Below are positions 28,716 to 36,745 of a stretch of 64,000 nucleotides of DNA, in pieces. The notes under the pieces were generated by a model. The model did no database searches, was not told where the DNA came from, and worked only from the letters and a program-made list of their open reading frames with translations. The stretch covers positions 434,001 through 498,000 of the forward strand of contig CAMVKH010000001.1 in the NCBI GenBank assembly GCA_947168065.1. Direction: 5' to 3'. Source of the DNA: an uncultured Bacteroidales bacterium (GTDB lineage Bacteria > Bacteroidota > Bacteroidia > Bacteroidales > UBA932). The position numbers and the translations under genes are program-made. The number at the start of each line of letters is the position of its first letter. Position 1 is the first letter of the stretch.

Positions 28716-29306
28716 ATGAACGTGCCTTCTATCGTCCAAATCGGGGATATCCTGGTCTCCTCGGAAGTGCTCACGGAGTACTTCTGCTGCGATTACGCGG
28801 TCTGCCGCGGCGCCTGCTGCATCATCGGCGACAGCGGCGCCCCGCTGCTGGAAGAAGAAACGGAAGAACTGGAGCGGCACTATCCCCAGTACAGCGGCTG
28901 GATGAGTTCCGCAGGAAAGGAAAAGATCCGGGAGACCGGCTTTTTCGAAGTGGACGCCGACGGCGACCTCGTGACGCCGCTGCTCCACGGCGGCGAGGAA
29001 TGTGCGTACACCTGCTTTGAAGACGCCGGCTGTTTCTGCGCCATCGAACGCGCGCACTGCGCAGGCCGCTGCTCCTTCGTCAAACCCATCTCCTGCCGGC
29101 TCTATCCCATCCGCGCGAGCGTCTTGCGCAACGGCTTGACAGCTCTCAACCTCCACCGCTGGGACATCTGCAAATGCGCCTTCGAAAAAGGCCGCAAAGA
29201 AAAGGTCCCCGTCTACAAATTCCTCCGGGAACCCCTCATCGCCGCCTACGGCGAAGCCTTCTACACCGAACTCTGCGAAGTGGCCGCCGCCCTCCACCTC
29301 GACTAG
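28716..29306 (+). CDS. DUF3109 family cysteine-rich protein
   Basis: 196 residues with a striking set of cysteines: FCCDYAVCRGACCIIGDSGAPL near the N-terminus, then GGEECAYTCFEDAGCFCAIERAHCAGRCSFVKPISCRLYP, and WDICKCAFEKG. The spacing suggests an iron-sulfur or zinc centre, as in the related YkgJ-type family. Function of DUF3109 is unknown; I recall it as conserved through Bacteroidota. The frame is open from 28629, but the Met at 28716 lies just behind the -7 box. Cytoplasmic, no signal peptide. Confidence 0.82.
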   Translation: MNVPSIVQIGDILVSSEVLTEYFCCDYAVCRGACCIIGDSGAPLLEEETEELERHYPQYSGWMSSAGKEKIRETGFFEVDADGDLVTPLLHGGEECAYTCFEDAGCFCAIERAHCAGRCSFVKPISCRLYPIRASVLRNGLTALNLHRWDICKCAFEKGRKEKVPVYKFLREPLIAAYGEAFYTELCEVAAALHLD

Positions 29307-29327
29307 CCGTCCGACCCCCTCCGCCCT

Positions 29328-29406
29328 GGGCACAAATGCAGGCAAAAACGTGCCCCGACCGGCGGATTACCGCAGTCGGGGCACAGATCACGCGGGTTTT
29401 GTGCCC
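29328..29406 (+). repeat. 79-bp inverted-repeat element, copy 1
   Basis: Bounded by GGGCACAAA (29328-29336) and TTTGTGCCC (29398-29406), perfect terminal inverted repeats. Inside lies a second inverted repeat GTGCCCCGAC / GTCGGGGCAC around 29350-29383. A copy with about 6 differences over the same 79 bases lies at 34327-34405 in opposite orientation. It sits between the convergent DUF3109 and frr genes and could also act as a transcription terminator. Confidence 0.75.
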
Positions 29407-29430
29407 GCGGGGTATGCCGGATGGGACGGT

Positions 29431-29994
29431 CTAGACCGTCATCATCTCCTTTTCCTTGGCGACGAGGATTTCGTCGACTTTCTTGATGAAGGAGTCGGTG
29501 AGTTTCTGGACTTCGTCTTCGAAGTCTTTCTCAGTGTCTTCGGGAAGTCCTTCCTTCTGGAGTTTCTTCAGGCTCTCGATGGCGTCGCGACGGGCGTTGC
29601 GGACACCGACCTTGGTACTTTCGCCGGCTGTGCGGGCCTTTTTCACGAGTTCCTTACGCCGTTCCTCCGTGAGGGCGGGGACATTGATGCGGATCATCTC
29701 GCCGTTGTTCTGGGGGGTGAACCCCAGGTTGGCGTCCATGATGGCTTTCTCCACGGTGTGGAGGAGATTGCGGTCCCAGGGCTGGATGAGCATCGTCTTT
29801 GCGTCGGGCGTGCTGATGCTGGCGACCTGCGGGATGGGGGTCATCGTACCGTAGTAGTTGACCATGACGTTGTTGAAGATGGCCGGGTTGGCCTTGCCGG
29901 CCCGGTAGGTCTTCAAGTCTTCGTCCAGATAGGTGACAGCGCCCTGCATCTTTTCCCGGGCGGCGTCAATCACGGCTTTGGCTTTCTCAATCAT
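29431..29994 (-). CDS. frr: Ribosome recycling factor
   Basis: Splits post-termination ribosomes together with EF-G. 187 residues, the family's normal size. Conserved features: the N-terminal helix KMQGAVTYLDEDLKTYRAGKANPAIFNNVMVNYYGT, PDAKTMLIQPWDRNLL, GEMIRINVPALTEERRKELVKKA and the C-terminal helix. It lies 13 bases downstream of pyrH on the same strand, the common pyrH-frr pairing. Confidence 0.97.
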   Translation of the reverse strand: MIEKAKAVIDAAREKMQGAVTYLDEDLKTYRAGKANPAIFNNVMVNYYGTMTPIPQVASISTPDAKTMLIQPWDRNLLHTVEKAIMDANLGFTPQNNGEMIRINVPALTEERRKELVKKARTAGESTKVGVRNARRDAIESLKKLQKEGLPEDTEKDFEDEVQKLTDSFIKKVDEILVAKEKEMMTV

Positions 29995-30007
29995 TGTCGT
30001 ATCTTTT

Positions 30008-30718
30008 TTATTCGTTGCTCAATACGGTGCAGCGTCCCGTGCCTTCGACCACCTTCTCGAGCGTGCCTTCGTCGTTCATGTTGAAGACGATGATCGGCAT
30101 GCCGTTCTCCTTGCAGAGCGTGAAGGCCGTCTGGTCCATGACCTTGAGGTTGTCGGCGATGGCCTTGTCGAAGGTGAGGGTCTCGTAGCGCCTGGCTTCG
30201 GGATGCTTCACCGGATCGGCGTCGTAGACCCCGTCAACTTTCGTGCCTTTCAGCAATGCGCCGCAACGAAGTTCGCAGGCGCGCAAGGCCGCGGCTGAGT
30301 CGGTGGTGAAGAACGGGTTGCCCGTTCCGCCGGCGATCAAGGCTACGCCGCCTTGTTTCATATAGGCGTCCACTTCGTCGCGCATATAGTATTTGGCCAT
30401 CGGGCGCATCGGGGTGGAAGTGAATACTTCGGCGTCGAGGCCGGCGTTGCGCAGCGACAGGGAGAGGCCGATGCTGTTGATCACCGTGGCCAGCATGCCC
30501 ATCTGGTCGCCGCGGACGCGGTCGAACCCGCGCTGGGTGCCGCTCAGGCCGCGGAAGATGTTGCCGCCACCGATGACGATCGCTACCTGGGTGCCTTTCT
30601 TTACGACGGCCGCGATCTGCTTTGCATAGGTGGCCATCACGTTTTCGTCGAGGCCCACGCCGTCTTTGCCGCCGATCGCCTCGCCACTGAGTTTGAGTAG
30701 TATTCTGTCGTATTTCAT
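30008..30718 (-). CDS. pyrH: UMP kinase
   Basis: Phosphorylates UMP to UDP in pyrimidine nucleotide synthesis; hexameric and usually GTP-activated and UTP-inhibited. 236 residues. Amino-acid-kinase fold motifs: YDRILLKLSGEAIGGKDGVGLD, VAIVIGGGNIFRGL, GTGNPFFTTDSAAALRACEL and KVDGVYDADP. The start MKYDRILLKLSGEA matches the conserved N-terminus, and the -7 box lies just 3 bases upstream, so its mRNA may be leaderless. Followed by frr. Confidence 0.97.
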   Translation of the reverse strand: MKYDRILLKLSGEAIGGKDGVGLDENVMATYAKQIAAVVKKGTQVAIVIGGGNIFRGLSGTQRGFDRVRGDQMGMLATVINSIGLSLSLRNAGLDAEVFTSTPMRPMAKYYMRDEVDAYMKQGGVALIAGGTGNPFFTTDSAAALRACELRCGALLKGTKVDGVYDADPVKHPEARRYETLTFDKAIADNLKVMDQTAFTLCKENGMPIIVFNMNDEGTLEKVVEGTGRCTVLSNE

Positions 30719-30721
30719 GAA

Positions 30722-30753
30722 ACAAAAATAGCCATTTATTATGATTTTATCAA
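30722..30753 (-). promoter_or_regulatory. Promoter of pyrH-frr, apparently leaderless
   Basis: Minus strand: TTG (30753-30751), 20 bases, then TATTTTTGT (30730-30722). The box ends 3 bases before the ATG, so transcription would begin at or immediately before the start codon. Confidence 0.6.
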
Positions 30754-30762
30754 GTTTCGGAT

Positions 30763-30771
30763 TATCTTTGC
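30763..30771 (+). promoter_or_regulatory. Promoter -7 box of the cytochrome b gene
   Basis: TATCTTTGC, exact consensus, 32 bases before the ATG at 30804. Divergent from pyrH. Confidence 0.5.
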
Positions 30772-30803
30772 ATAATTAATGCGAAACAAATAAACAATCA
30801 ATT

Positions 30804-31505
30804 ATGGCAAGCATATTCAAGTCATCCATCGGCAAGAAGCTGATCATGAGTGTCAGCGGCCTCTGCCTCATCCTCTTCCTCACCTTCCATATGGTGATGA
30901 ACCTGACCTACGTGTTCGATCCCGACAGCGTGGTTTACGGTACGATCTGCGAGATTCTGTCCATGGGCTGGGTTAACGTGGTGGTCCCCATCCTGGCAGC
31001 CTTCTTCATCGTCCACATCGTGTATGCCTTCATCCTGACCATCGGCAACCGCAAGGCCCGTGGTGAGCAGCGCTATGAGATCCCCAACAAGGCCAAGACG
31101 GACTCCTGGTCTTCCCGCAATATGTTTGTCCTCGGCATCATCGTTCTCTGCTTCATCTTCCTCCACCTGGGTCAGTTCTGGTCCAGGATGCAGCTGCAGA
31201 ACTGGCTGGGCGGCGCGGAAGCCGATCCCTACCAGCTGATGGGTCAGGTCTTCGGAAACTGGTGGATGCTCTGCCTCTATCTGATCTGGTTCGTCGCCCT
31301 GTGGTTCCACCTCACCCACGGCTTCTGGAGCGCCCTCCAGACCATCGGCTGGAACAACAACATCTGGATGAAACGCTGGAAATGGATCACGGGCATCTAT
31401 GTGACCCTGCTGATGCTGGGCTTCGCCGTCGTGGCCATCTTCGCTTTCTGCAAGGCCAACGGTTTCTGCGGCCTTACGCCGTATATTCCGGGAATAGCCG
31501 GCTGA
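30804..31505 (+). CDS. Succinate dehydrogenase/fumarate reductase cytochrome b subunit (orphan)
   Basis: Di-heme membrane anchor that passes electrons between menaquinone and the flavoprotein/iron-sulfur subunits. 233 residues with five membrane segments (for example LIMSVSGLCLILFLTFHMVMNL, VVVPILAAFFIVHIVYAFIL, MFVLGIIVLCFIFLHLGQFW, LCLYLIWFVALWFHLTHGFW, TGIYVTLLMLGFAVVAIFAF) and candidate heme histidines in each (FHMV, VHIVY, FLHLGQ, FHLTHG). This is the Bacteroides-type single-chain cytochrome b. Normally the flavoprotein and iron-sulfur genes follow directly; here they do not, and the convergent hemW overlaps its 3' end by 32 bases. Confidence 0.92.
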   Translation: MASIFKSSIGKKLIMSVSGLCLILFLTFHMVMNLTYVFDPDSVVYGTICEILSMGWVNVVVPILAAFFIVHIVYAFILTIGNRKARGEQRYEIPNKAKTDSWSSRNMFVLGIIVLCFIFLHLGQFWSRMQLQNWLGGAEADPYQLMGQVFGNWWMLCLYLIWFVALWFHLTHGFWSALQTIGWNNNIWMKRWKWITGIYVTLLMLGFAVVAIFAFCKANGFCGLTPYIPGIAG

Positions 31506-32547
31506 TGATCCAGTCCGAGACGAAGAGTTCTTCGTCCGGAATCCGGATCCTGTCGGATTCAAGTACCAGTTTACCGGCCCTGGAGAGTTCCTCCAGGGTC
31601 GTTCTTTTAAGGACGCTGCGCCCCTCCGGCGGGAGGGAAGAAAGGTCGAGCCCACGGCAGGTCCTGAGTGAAAGCATGAGGGTTTCTTCCAGGATTTCGC
31701 GGTCTGAGAGCTGTTCGCTCCCAAACGGCCTCGAAGCCAGATAGGCGTCGATGTCGGGCGTATTCCATTGCCGCAGACGGTTCCCGTCGAAGGAATGGGC
31801 GCCTGCCCCGAGCCCCAGATACGGTTCCCGGGCCCAATAGGCGCTGTTGTGCCGTGATTCCCGGCCGGGAAGGGCATAGTTGGACACTTCGTATTGGCTA
31901 TATCCGGCCGCCACGAGCCGCTGCTGCAGCATGCCGTACTGGCGCCGGCAGTGCTCTTCATCCGGATCCGCATAGCGGCCTGTCATCTGATAACAGGAGA
32001 TGTGTTCCGGATGGAGTCCGAGCGCCTGGTCGATATTATGGGCCCACTGCGCGTCGGAGAGCCCCGTGAAGCCGAAGATCAAGTCGAGTGACAGGTTGTC
32101 GAATCCCGCCTCCCGAAGGAAGGCGAACGCCGCCACGGCCTCTTCGGCCGTATGGCGCCGCCGCATCCAGCGCAGATGCTCGTCGCAGAACGACTGCACG
32201 CCCATGCTGATGCGGTTTGCACCGGCTGTCCGCAGGGCGGCAGCCTTTTCAGGCGTGATGTCGTCGGGATTGACCTCGACGGTGAATTCTTCAAAGTCCG
32301 TCAGGCAAAAGGTTGCACGGACAGCATCGGCGACCCGCTGCAACTGCGCAGCGGGCAAAAGGGAAGGCGTCCCCCCGCCGAAGTAGAGTGTCGTCGGGGG
32401 GACGCCTTTGAGGAATTCTCTCCGCTCGGAGAGCTCACGCAGGAGGGCCTCCACGTAAGGGTTCCAATCCCGTCTCACTCGCGCGTAGAAGTCGCAGTAG
32501 ATGCATTTCGAAGCGCAGAAGGGGAAGTGGACGTAGAGGCCGGCCAT
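31474..32547 (-). CDS. hemW: Radical SAM heme chaperone HemW (coproporphyrinogen III oxidase-like)
   Basis: 357 residues. The radical SAM motif is CASKCIYCDFY (C-x3-C-x2-C) at residues about 11-18, followed by LYFGGGTPSLLP, VEVNPDDIT, RISMGVQSF and LDLIFGFTG. The Cys following the motif is absent, as in HemW (heme delivery) rather than true HemN, though the distinction is tentative. The C-terminal HemN_C-like domain ends FVSDWIISRLFPEYTA. It lies 3 bases after the stop of the coiled-coil gene, suggesting an operon, and converges on the cytochrome b gene. Confidence 0.9.
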   Translation of the reverse strand: MAGLYVHFPFCASKCIYCDFYARVRRDWNPYVEALLRELSERREFLKGVPPTTLYFGGGTPSLLPAAQLQRVADAVRATFCLTDFEEFTVEVNPDDITPEKAAALRTAGANRISMGVQSFCDEHLRWMRRRHTAEEAVAAFAFLREAGFDNLSLDLIFGFTGLSDAQWAHNIDQALGLHPEHISCYQMTGRYADPDEEHCRRQYGMLQQRLVAAGYSQYEVSNYALPGRESRHNSAYWAREPYLGLGAGAHSFDGNRLRQWNTPDIDAYLASRPFGSEQLSDREILEETLMLSLRTCRGLDLSSLPPEGRSVLKRTTLEELSRAGKLVLESDRIRIPDEELFVSDWIISRLFPEYTA

Positions 32548-32550
32548 GGC

Positions 32551-33489
32551 CTATTTCAAGATCATCTCGGCCGTTCCGAGCCTGGTCTCGTCGGTGTACA
32601 GGTCGACGGTGTACTTGCCCTTCTCAAATCCCTGGGAATTGGCAAAGTAGATGCAGATTTCGACCTCGTCGCCCTGATAGTCCACCTCGCGGGAGGCCGA
32701 GTAGATCATCTGCTCGCCGCCGCAGGTGAAGACCTTGCCGCTGTCGTCGGTCATCAGGACGCCGTCGGGACCCTTCACGCGGATATAGACCGTGCGGTAA
32801 CCGCGCTCGGCAATCGAGTTCTCGATCAGGCTCAGGCAGGCACGCAGCTTGCGGGCCCGGCTGCTGCGGTCGGTCACCTTGTTCGATTCGTTGATGGCCA
32901 CCAGGTTGAAGCCACGGCCCTTGACCACGGCGCCGGCCGAAGCTTTCTGAGACAGCTGTTCGGTGGTGGTTCGCAGGTCTTCATACTGCCGTTTGCTTTC
33001 CTGGGCCTCCTTGCGGGCTGCGGTCGCTTCGTTGCGCAGGGAGATGTTCAACGTATTGAGGGAGTCGATCTGCTTGATGTATCCCTTCATGATGGAGCGG
33101 AGCGTTCCGAGCTCCTTCTCGTATTCGCGGATCTTGGCGCGGTTGGTAGCCTCGGTCTTCTGGAGACGCTCGATCAGCTGTCCGACCTTCTCCTTCTCGA
33201 CGTTGAGCGAGTCGTTGATGGCGGCGTTGGTGGTGCTCAGAGCTTCATAGTCGCCCTGCAGCGCGATCAGTTCGTTGGTGAGGTTCTGCTTGTCGATGTT
33301 GAGGTCCTTCACGAGGGCGTTCTTCTTGCTCATCATGACGAGGAGCGCGGCCAGTAGAGCTACGGCGACTGCTCCCAGTGCAATGGAAAGGATGCGCATG
33401 GCTCCTCCGTTGCCGCTGCCTCCCGTTCCGGGTTTCTTGCTCGGATGATCCTTCTCAAACTGGATCATTTCTTCATCAAGTTCTTCCAT
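32551..33489 (-). CDS. Inner-membrane-anchored coiled-coil protein, function unknown
   Basis: 312 residues. A 30-residue cytoplasmic N-terminus (acidic, then KKPGTGGSGNGGAM) precedes one membrane segment (about 31-52, ILSIALGAVAVALLAALLVMM). A long coiled coil follows (about 58-175, repeats of IERLQKTEATNRAKIREYEKELGTL type), then a compact C-terminal domain (about 185-312) rich in beta strands (GYRTVYIRVKGPDGVLM, GDEVEICIYFANSQGFEKGKYTVDLYTDE). No named domain recognised. Topology resembles Bacteroidota cell-envelope proteins. In an operon with hemW. Confidence 0.75.
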   Translation of the reverse strand: MEELDEEMIQFEKDHPSKKPGTGGSGNGGAMRILSIALGAVAVALLAALLVMMSKKNALVKDLNIDKQNLTNELIALQGDYEALSTTNAAINDSLNVEKEKVGQLIERLQKTEATNRAKIREYEKELGTLRSIMKGYIKQIDSLNTLNISLRNEATAARKEAQESKRQYEDLRTTTEQLSQKASAGAVVKGRGFNLVAINESNKVTDRSSRARKLRACLSLIENSIAERGYRTVYIRVKGPDGVLMTDDSGKVFTCGGEQMIYSASREVDYQGDEVEICIYFANSQGFEKGKYTVDLYTDETRLGTAEMILK

Positions 33490-33516
33490 AACTATACTTT
33501 TTTACCTGTTAGTTCT

Positions 33517-33548
33517 GCAAAAATAGTTAATTTTGTGAAGATTAACAA
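33517..33548 (-). promoter_or_regulatory. Promoter of the coiled-coil gene-hemW operon
   Basis: Minus strand: TTG (33548-33546), 20 bases, then TATTTTTGC (33525-33517). It is interleaved with the divergent -7 box at 33528-33536. Confidence 0.65.
33528..33536 (+). promoter_or_regulatory. Promoter -7 box of the 33558 gene
   Basis: TAATTTTGT, exact match, 21 bases before the ATG at 33558. It lies within the spacer of the minus-strand promoter, so the two cannot be occupied at once. Confidence 0.5.
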
Positions 33549-33557
33549 TTACATGCC

Positions 33558-34043
33558 ATGCGTTACCTGATCCGCGCCCTCAAATACATCGTATACTTCG
33601 CCATCATCTTCTTCCTGATGGTCGGCATCATCTATCTCTTCTCCAGCCAGAAAGCGGCAGGCCTTTCCTTCGTGGACCTGTTCCGGGAAGGCTCGCTTCC
33701 CAAGATCGCCATCTTCTTCGTCGCAGTGGCCGCCATCTATCCGGCGCTGAGCTTCCAAAAGCGGCAGCTCTACCTGAACGGTGACTTCACAAAATATGCC
33801 GAAACGGTCGATGAGGTGATGAAAAAGTTGGAGTATGTACCGGAAAAGCGGGAACCCGGCTGCGTTACCTATATTAAGAACAGCGGCTACGCGCGCCTGA
33901 CCCGCATGTATGAAGACCGCGTCACCTTCCTGACCAGTGACAACCCGGTCATCGTGGAAGGCTACCGGAAAGACCTGCTCCGTATCCTGAGCCTGGTCAA
34001 CTATCAGATCCGGCAGGAAAACCGTGAACAGGAAAACGCATAA
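33558..34043 (+). CDS. Small membrane protein of unknown function
   Basis: 161 residues. Two membrane segments (about 9-28 YIVYFAIIFFLMVGIIYLFS and 49-64 IAIFFVAVAAIYPALS), then a soluble domain of about 95 residues (TKYAETVDEVMKKLEYVPEKREPGCVTYIKNSGYARLTRMYEDRVTFLTSD). No catalytic motif seen. I recall similar two-segment proteins in Bacteroidales without a function. Likely transcribed with the DUF2007 gene that follows 17 bases later. Confidence 0.72.
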   Translation: MRYLIRALKYIVYFAIIFFLMVGIIYLFSSQKAAGLSFVDLFREGSLPKIAIFFVAVAAIYPALSFQKRQLYLNGDFTKYAETVDEVMKKLEYVPEKREPGCVTYIKNSGYARLTRMYEDRVTFLTSDNPVIVEGYRKDLLRILSLVNYQIRQENREQENA

Positions 34044-34046
34044 AAC

Positions 34047-34052
34047 AGGAGG
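34047..34052 (+). promoter_or_regulatory. Strong Shine-Dalgarno ahead of the DUF2007 gene
   Basis: AGGAGG, 8 bases before the ATG at 34061. Unusual for this genome and the deciding evidence for that start. Confidence 0.6.
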
Positions 34053-34060
34053 AGTCCGCC

Positions 34061-34306
34061 ATGCTGAAAATCGTTGCAGAGTACATCTATGAGTATGAGG
34101 CCGAAATCGCGAAAGGCCTTCTCGAAAGCGAAGGGATCGACGCGATGGTCTCGAATGTCAACTCGCCCTATCCGGGCGTCCTGCTGGGCAAGCACGGCGT
34201 CCAGCTTCTGGTCAACGACTACGACCTGGAATCCGCCCAGATGATTCTCGAAAACGCCAGGAACGCCGAACCCGCTGATCCCACAGAACCGGCCGACGAG
34301 GCCTGA
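34061..34306 (+). CDS. DUF2007 family protein (putative signal-transducing protein)
   Basis: 81 residues. The pattern IVAEYIYEYEAEIAKGLLESEGIDAMVSN, then GVLLGKHGVQLLVNDYDLESAQMIL, is the DUF2007 fold, an ACT-like or ferredoxin-like small domain found in many bacteria with no proven role. The tail is low-complexity (AEPADPTEPADEA). Cytoplasmic. Likely co-transcribed with the upstream membrane protein gene. Confidence 0.8.
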   Translation: MLKIVAEYIYEYEAEIAKGLLESEGIDAMVSNVNSPYPGVLLGKHGVQLLVNDYDLESAQMILENARNAEPADPTEPADEA

Positions 34307-34326
34307 CGCCCCGAAGCCTGGACTTC

Positions 34327-34405
34327 GGGCACAAAAAACGCCTGATCTGCGCCCCGACTGAGGTAATCCGCCGGTCGGGGCACGTTTTTACCTGCATTTG
34401 TGCCC
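34327..34405 (-). repeat. 79-bp inverted-repeat element, copy 2
   Basis: GGGCACAAA (34327-34335) and TTTGTGCCC (34397-34405) flank the element. Its reverse complement matches the copy at 29328-29406 over all 79 bases with about 6 substitutions and no gaps. The inner CGCCCCGAC/GTCGGGGCAC repeat is retained with one mismatch. It lies between the DUF2007 gene and the holB promoter. Confidence 0.75.
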
Positions 34406-34434
34406 GGGGCGGGCGCAAGGGAAAAAAAATTGTA

Positions 34435-34443
34435 TAACTTTGT
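34435..34443 (+). promoter_or_regulatory. Promoter -7 box of holB, nearly leaderless
   Basis: TAACTTTGT, exact match, ending 6 bases before the ATG at 34450; the predicted leader is about 4 bases. No -33 motif is seen in the GC-rich spacer, which borders the 79-bp repeat. Confidence 0.5.
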
Positions 34444-34449
34444 ACGATT

Positions 34450-35496
34450 ATGCGCTTTTCGGAAATCATAGGGAATGATGCGCTCAAGGAGCAGCTGGTC
34501 CGGATGGTCCGATCCGGGCGGCTGGGACACGCCATCCTCCTGACGGAGGAGAATGGCGGCGGTGCGTTTGCCTTCGCTCTGGCGCTCGCTCAGTACGTGA
34601 ACTGCCGCGAGCAGGGTCCGGAGGATTCGTGCGGCGTGTGTCCTTCCTGCCACAAGTACCAGAAACTGATCCATCCCGACCTGCACTTCGTATTCCCTGT
34701 GAGCAGCAGCAATTTCCTGTCGGAAAGCGAGAAGAAGGGACCTGTTTCCGACTATTTCCTGGCGCCTTTCAAGGAACTGGCCCTGGCCAACCCTTACTTC
34801 ACCGAGCAGATGCTGTACGACGCGATCGGGATTGAGAACAAGAGCGGCCTGATCAGCGTGAACGAGGCCCGGCGCATCTTCGAGAAACTGTCGCTCCGGG
34901 CCGCGGAAGGCAGCTGGAAGACGATGATCATCTATCTCCCGGAAAAGATGAACCTCGATGCAGCCAACAAACTGCTCAAACTGCTGGAAGAGCCCCCGCT
35001 CGGCACGCTGTTCCTGCTGGTTTCGCACAATCCCGAACGGCTGCTGCCGACCATCCGTTCGCGTTGCCAGGCCATCGCCCTGCAACCGCTTACCCGCGAA
35101 CAGCGCCGCTCCATCGAAGGGGCCGGCCAGGACAACGCCGATTTCCGGGAGATTGCCAAGTCGATCCTGGAGGCCGGCCTGGCCAAACGCATCATCGATC
35201 TGTTCCCCCAGTGGGAAATGCTCGCCGACCTGGGACGCGAGAAGCAGCGCGAATGGTGCCTGTATATGGAAAATTATCTGAGAAAAATCTACCTGGTTGC
35301 CAATGGGCTCGACGGTCTGGCCGACCTTTCGGAACAGGAAGAGGCCACGGTGCGTTCGTTTGCCGGCCGTATCAAGCCTTCGTTCTACGAAAAGGCTTTT
35401 GCGAACCTCGATGCGGCCCTCTCCTCCATCGGCGCGAACGTCAACCCCAAACTGGTCTTCTGCGACCTGGGCAACCGGATGTTATTGGCATTATAA
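34450..35496 (+). CDS. holB: DNA polymerase III subunit delta'
   Basis: Part of the clamp-loader complex that opens the sliding clamp. 348 residues with an AAA+ fold. The P-loop position reads LTEENGGGAFAFA and lacks the GKT motif, as expected for delta', which does not hydrolyse ATP. A zinc site follows as CREQGPEDSCGVCPSCHKY. Further hallmarks are LPEKMNLDAANKLLKLLEEPPLGTLFLLV and the arginine-finger region IRSRCQAI. First gene of holB-ricT-gldH-trmB. Confidence 0.93.
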   Translation: MRFSEIIGNDALKEQLVRMVRSGRLGHAILLTEENGGGAFAFALALAQYVNCREQGPEDSCGVCPSCHKYQKLIHPDLHFVFPVSSSNFLSESEKKGPVSDYFLAPFKELALANPYFTEQMLYDAIGIENKSGLISVNEARRIFEKLSLRAAEGSWKTMIIYLPEKMNLDAANKLLKLLEEPPLGTLFLLVSHNPERLLPTIRSRCQAIALQPLTREQRRSIEGAGQDNADFREIAKSILEAGLAKRIIDLFPQWEMLADLGREKQREWCLYMENYLRKIYLVANGLDGLADLSEQEEATVRSFAGRIKPSFYEKAFANLDAALSSIGANVNPKLVFCDLGNRMLLAL

Positions 35497-35500
35497 GTAT

Positions 35501-36745
35501 ATGGAAGACATTGTGATCAAAGAAAAAGGATCCAAGCAATATGACTGCTCCCGCGGTTGCGACGTGGAGCGTACGCCTATCGGCGAACTGAAGGTCCGCT
35601 ACAATCCCCGGTGCTGCAAGCTCAGTTCCTACAACTGGATGGAGGGCATCTCCCAGAAGCGCTACAGCGACCTGTTCGAAGTCCGTTTCAAGAATACCCG
35701 CAAGATCTTCTTCCGCAACACCTCGGGCCAGATCATCAAGAAAGGCGACCTGGTGGTCGTGGAAGCGCAGAACGGACACGACCTGGGCATCGTGACCCTC
35801 GAAGGACCGGTCGTGCTCGAACAGCTGGACCGCCACCACATCGACCCCGACACCTACGAATTCCGGCGCATCTACCGCAAGGCCAAGATCCTCGACATCG
35901 AGCGCTGGCAGGAAGCCATTTCCCGCGAGCACAAGACCATGATCCGCGCCCGCCAGCTGGCAGCCCGCCTGGGCCTGGACATGAAGATCGGCGACGTAGA
36001 GTTCCAGGGCGACGGCACCAAGGCCATCTTCTACTATATCGCCGATGCACGCGTGGACTTCCGCCAGTTGATCAAGGATTTCGCTGAAGAATTCCATATC
36101 CGCGTGGAAATGAAACAGATCGGCGCACGTCAGGAGGCCGGCCTGATCGGCGGCCTCGGTGTCTGCGGCCGCGCTCTTTGCTGTTCCAACTACATGTCTG
36201 ACTTCCAGTCGATCACCACGCAGGCAGCCCGTTGCCAGGATCTGTCGCTCAACCCCCAGAAACTGGCCGGACAGTGCAGCAAACTCAAGTGCTGTATCAA
36301 CTACGAAGTCTCGACCTATGTGGACGCCCAGCGGCAGCTGCCCGAGGTCCACGGCCCCATCGAATTGGAAGACGGACCGGCCTGGCTTATGAAGACCGAC
36401 ATCCTGCGCGGTATCCTCTTCTTCTCCTACGAGCAGGGAAGCCTGTCCAACCTATATCCCCTCCCCGCCGAACGGGTCCGGGAAATCCTTGCGGAGAACC
36501 GCAAGGGCATCAAGTCCGCTTCGCTGCAGAACAGCGGTCCTGACGTCAAACAGACCGAATTCATCAGTGCCGTGGGCGACGACAGCATCACCCGCTTCGA
36601 CGAACAGAAGAAACGGCGCAACAACAACCGGAAAAAGAACAACGGACGGAAGAAAGAAGGCGGCGGTGGCAACCGGGGCGGCAACGGCAAAAAGAAAGCA
36701 GAAAAGGCCGGACCGGCCAATGGGGACAATGGTGCGCAGAAATAG
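35501..36745 (+). CDS. ricT: PSP1 domain protein, RicT-like
   Basis: 414 residues. The PSP1/RicT core is seen in EVRFKNTRKIFFRNTSGQIIKKGDLVVVEAQNGHDLGIV and RARQLAARLGLDMKIGDVEFQGDGTKAIFYYIADARVDFRQLIKDFAEEF, with four-Cys-type motifs GLGVCGRALCCSNY and GQCSKLKCCINYE that can bind iron-sulfur. In Bacillus, RicT works in RNA processing and mRNA decay control. An additional C-terminal low-complexity tail is basic and Gly/Asn-rich (RRNNNRKKNNGRKKEGGGGN), likely RNA-binding. The Met at 35501 is chosen because the frame upstream lies within holB. Confidence 0.88.
   Translation: MEDIVIKEKGSKQYDCSRGCDVERTPIGELKVRYNPRCCKLSSYNWMEGISQKRYSDLFEVRFKNTRKIFFRNTSGQIIKKGDLVVVEAQNGHDLGIVTLEGPVVLEQLDRHHIDPDTYEFRRIYRKAKILDIERWQEAISREHKTMIRARQLAARLGLDMKIGDVEFQGDGTKAIFYYIADARVDFRQLIKDFAEEFHIRVEMKQIGARQEAGLIGGLGVCGRALCCSNYMSDFQSITTQAARCQDLSLNPQKLAGQCSKLKCCINYEVSTYVDAQRQLPEVHGPIELEDGPAWLMKTDILRGILFFSYEQGSLSNLYPLPAERVREILAENRKGIKSASLQNSGPDVKQTEFISAVGDDSITRFDEQKKRRNNNRKKNNGRKKEGGGGNRGGNGKKKAEKAGPANGDNGAQK

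Noticed and set aside
29328-34405. CRISPR repeats as explanation of the 79-bp repeats
   Set aside because: Only two copies, about 5 kb apart and in opposite orientation, with no spacer array or cas genes.
34450-35496. holB as a defective ATPase because it lacks the GKT motif
   Set aside because: Delta' subunits normally have a degenerate nucleotide site; this is expected.
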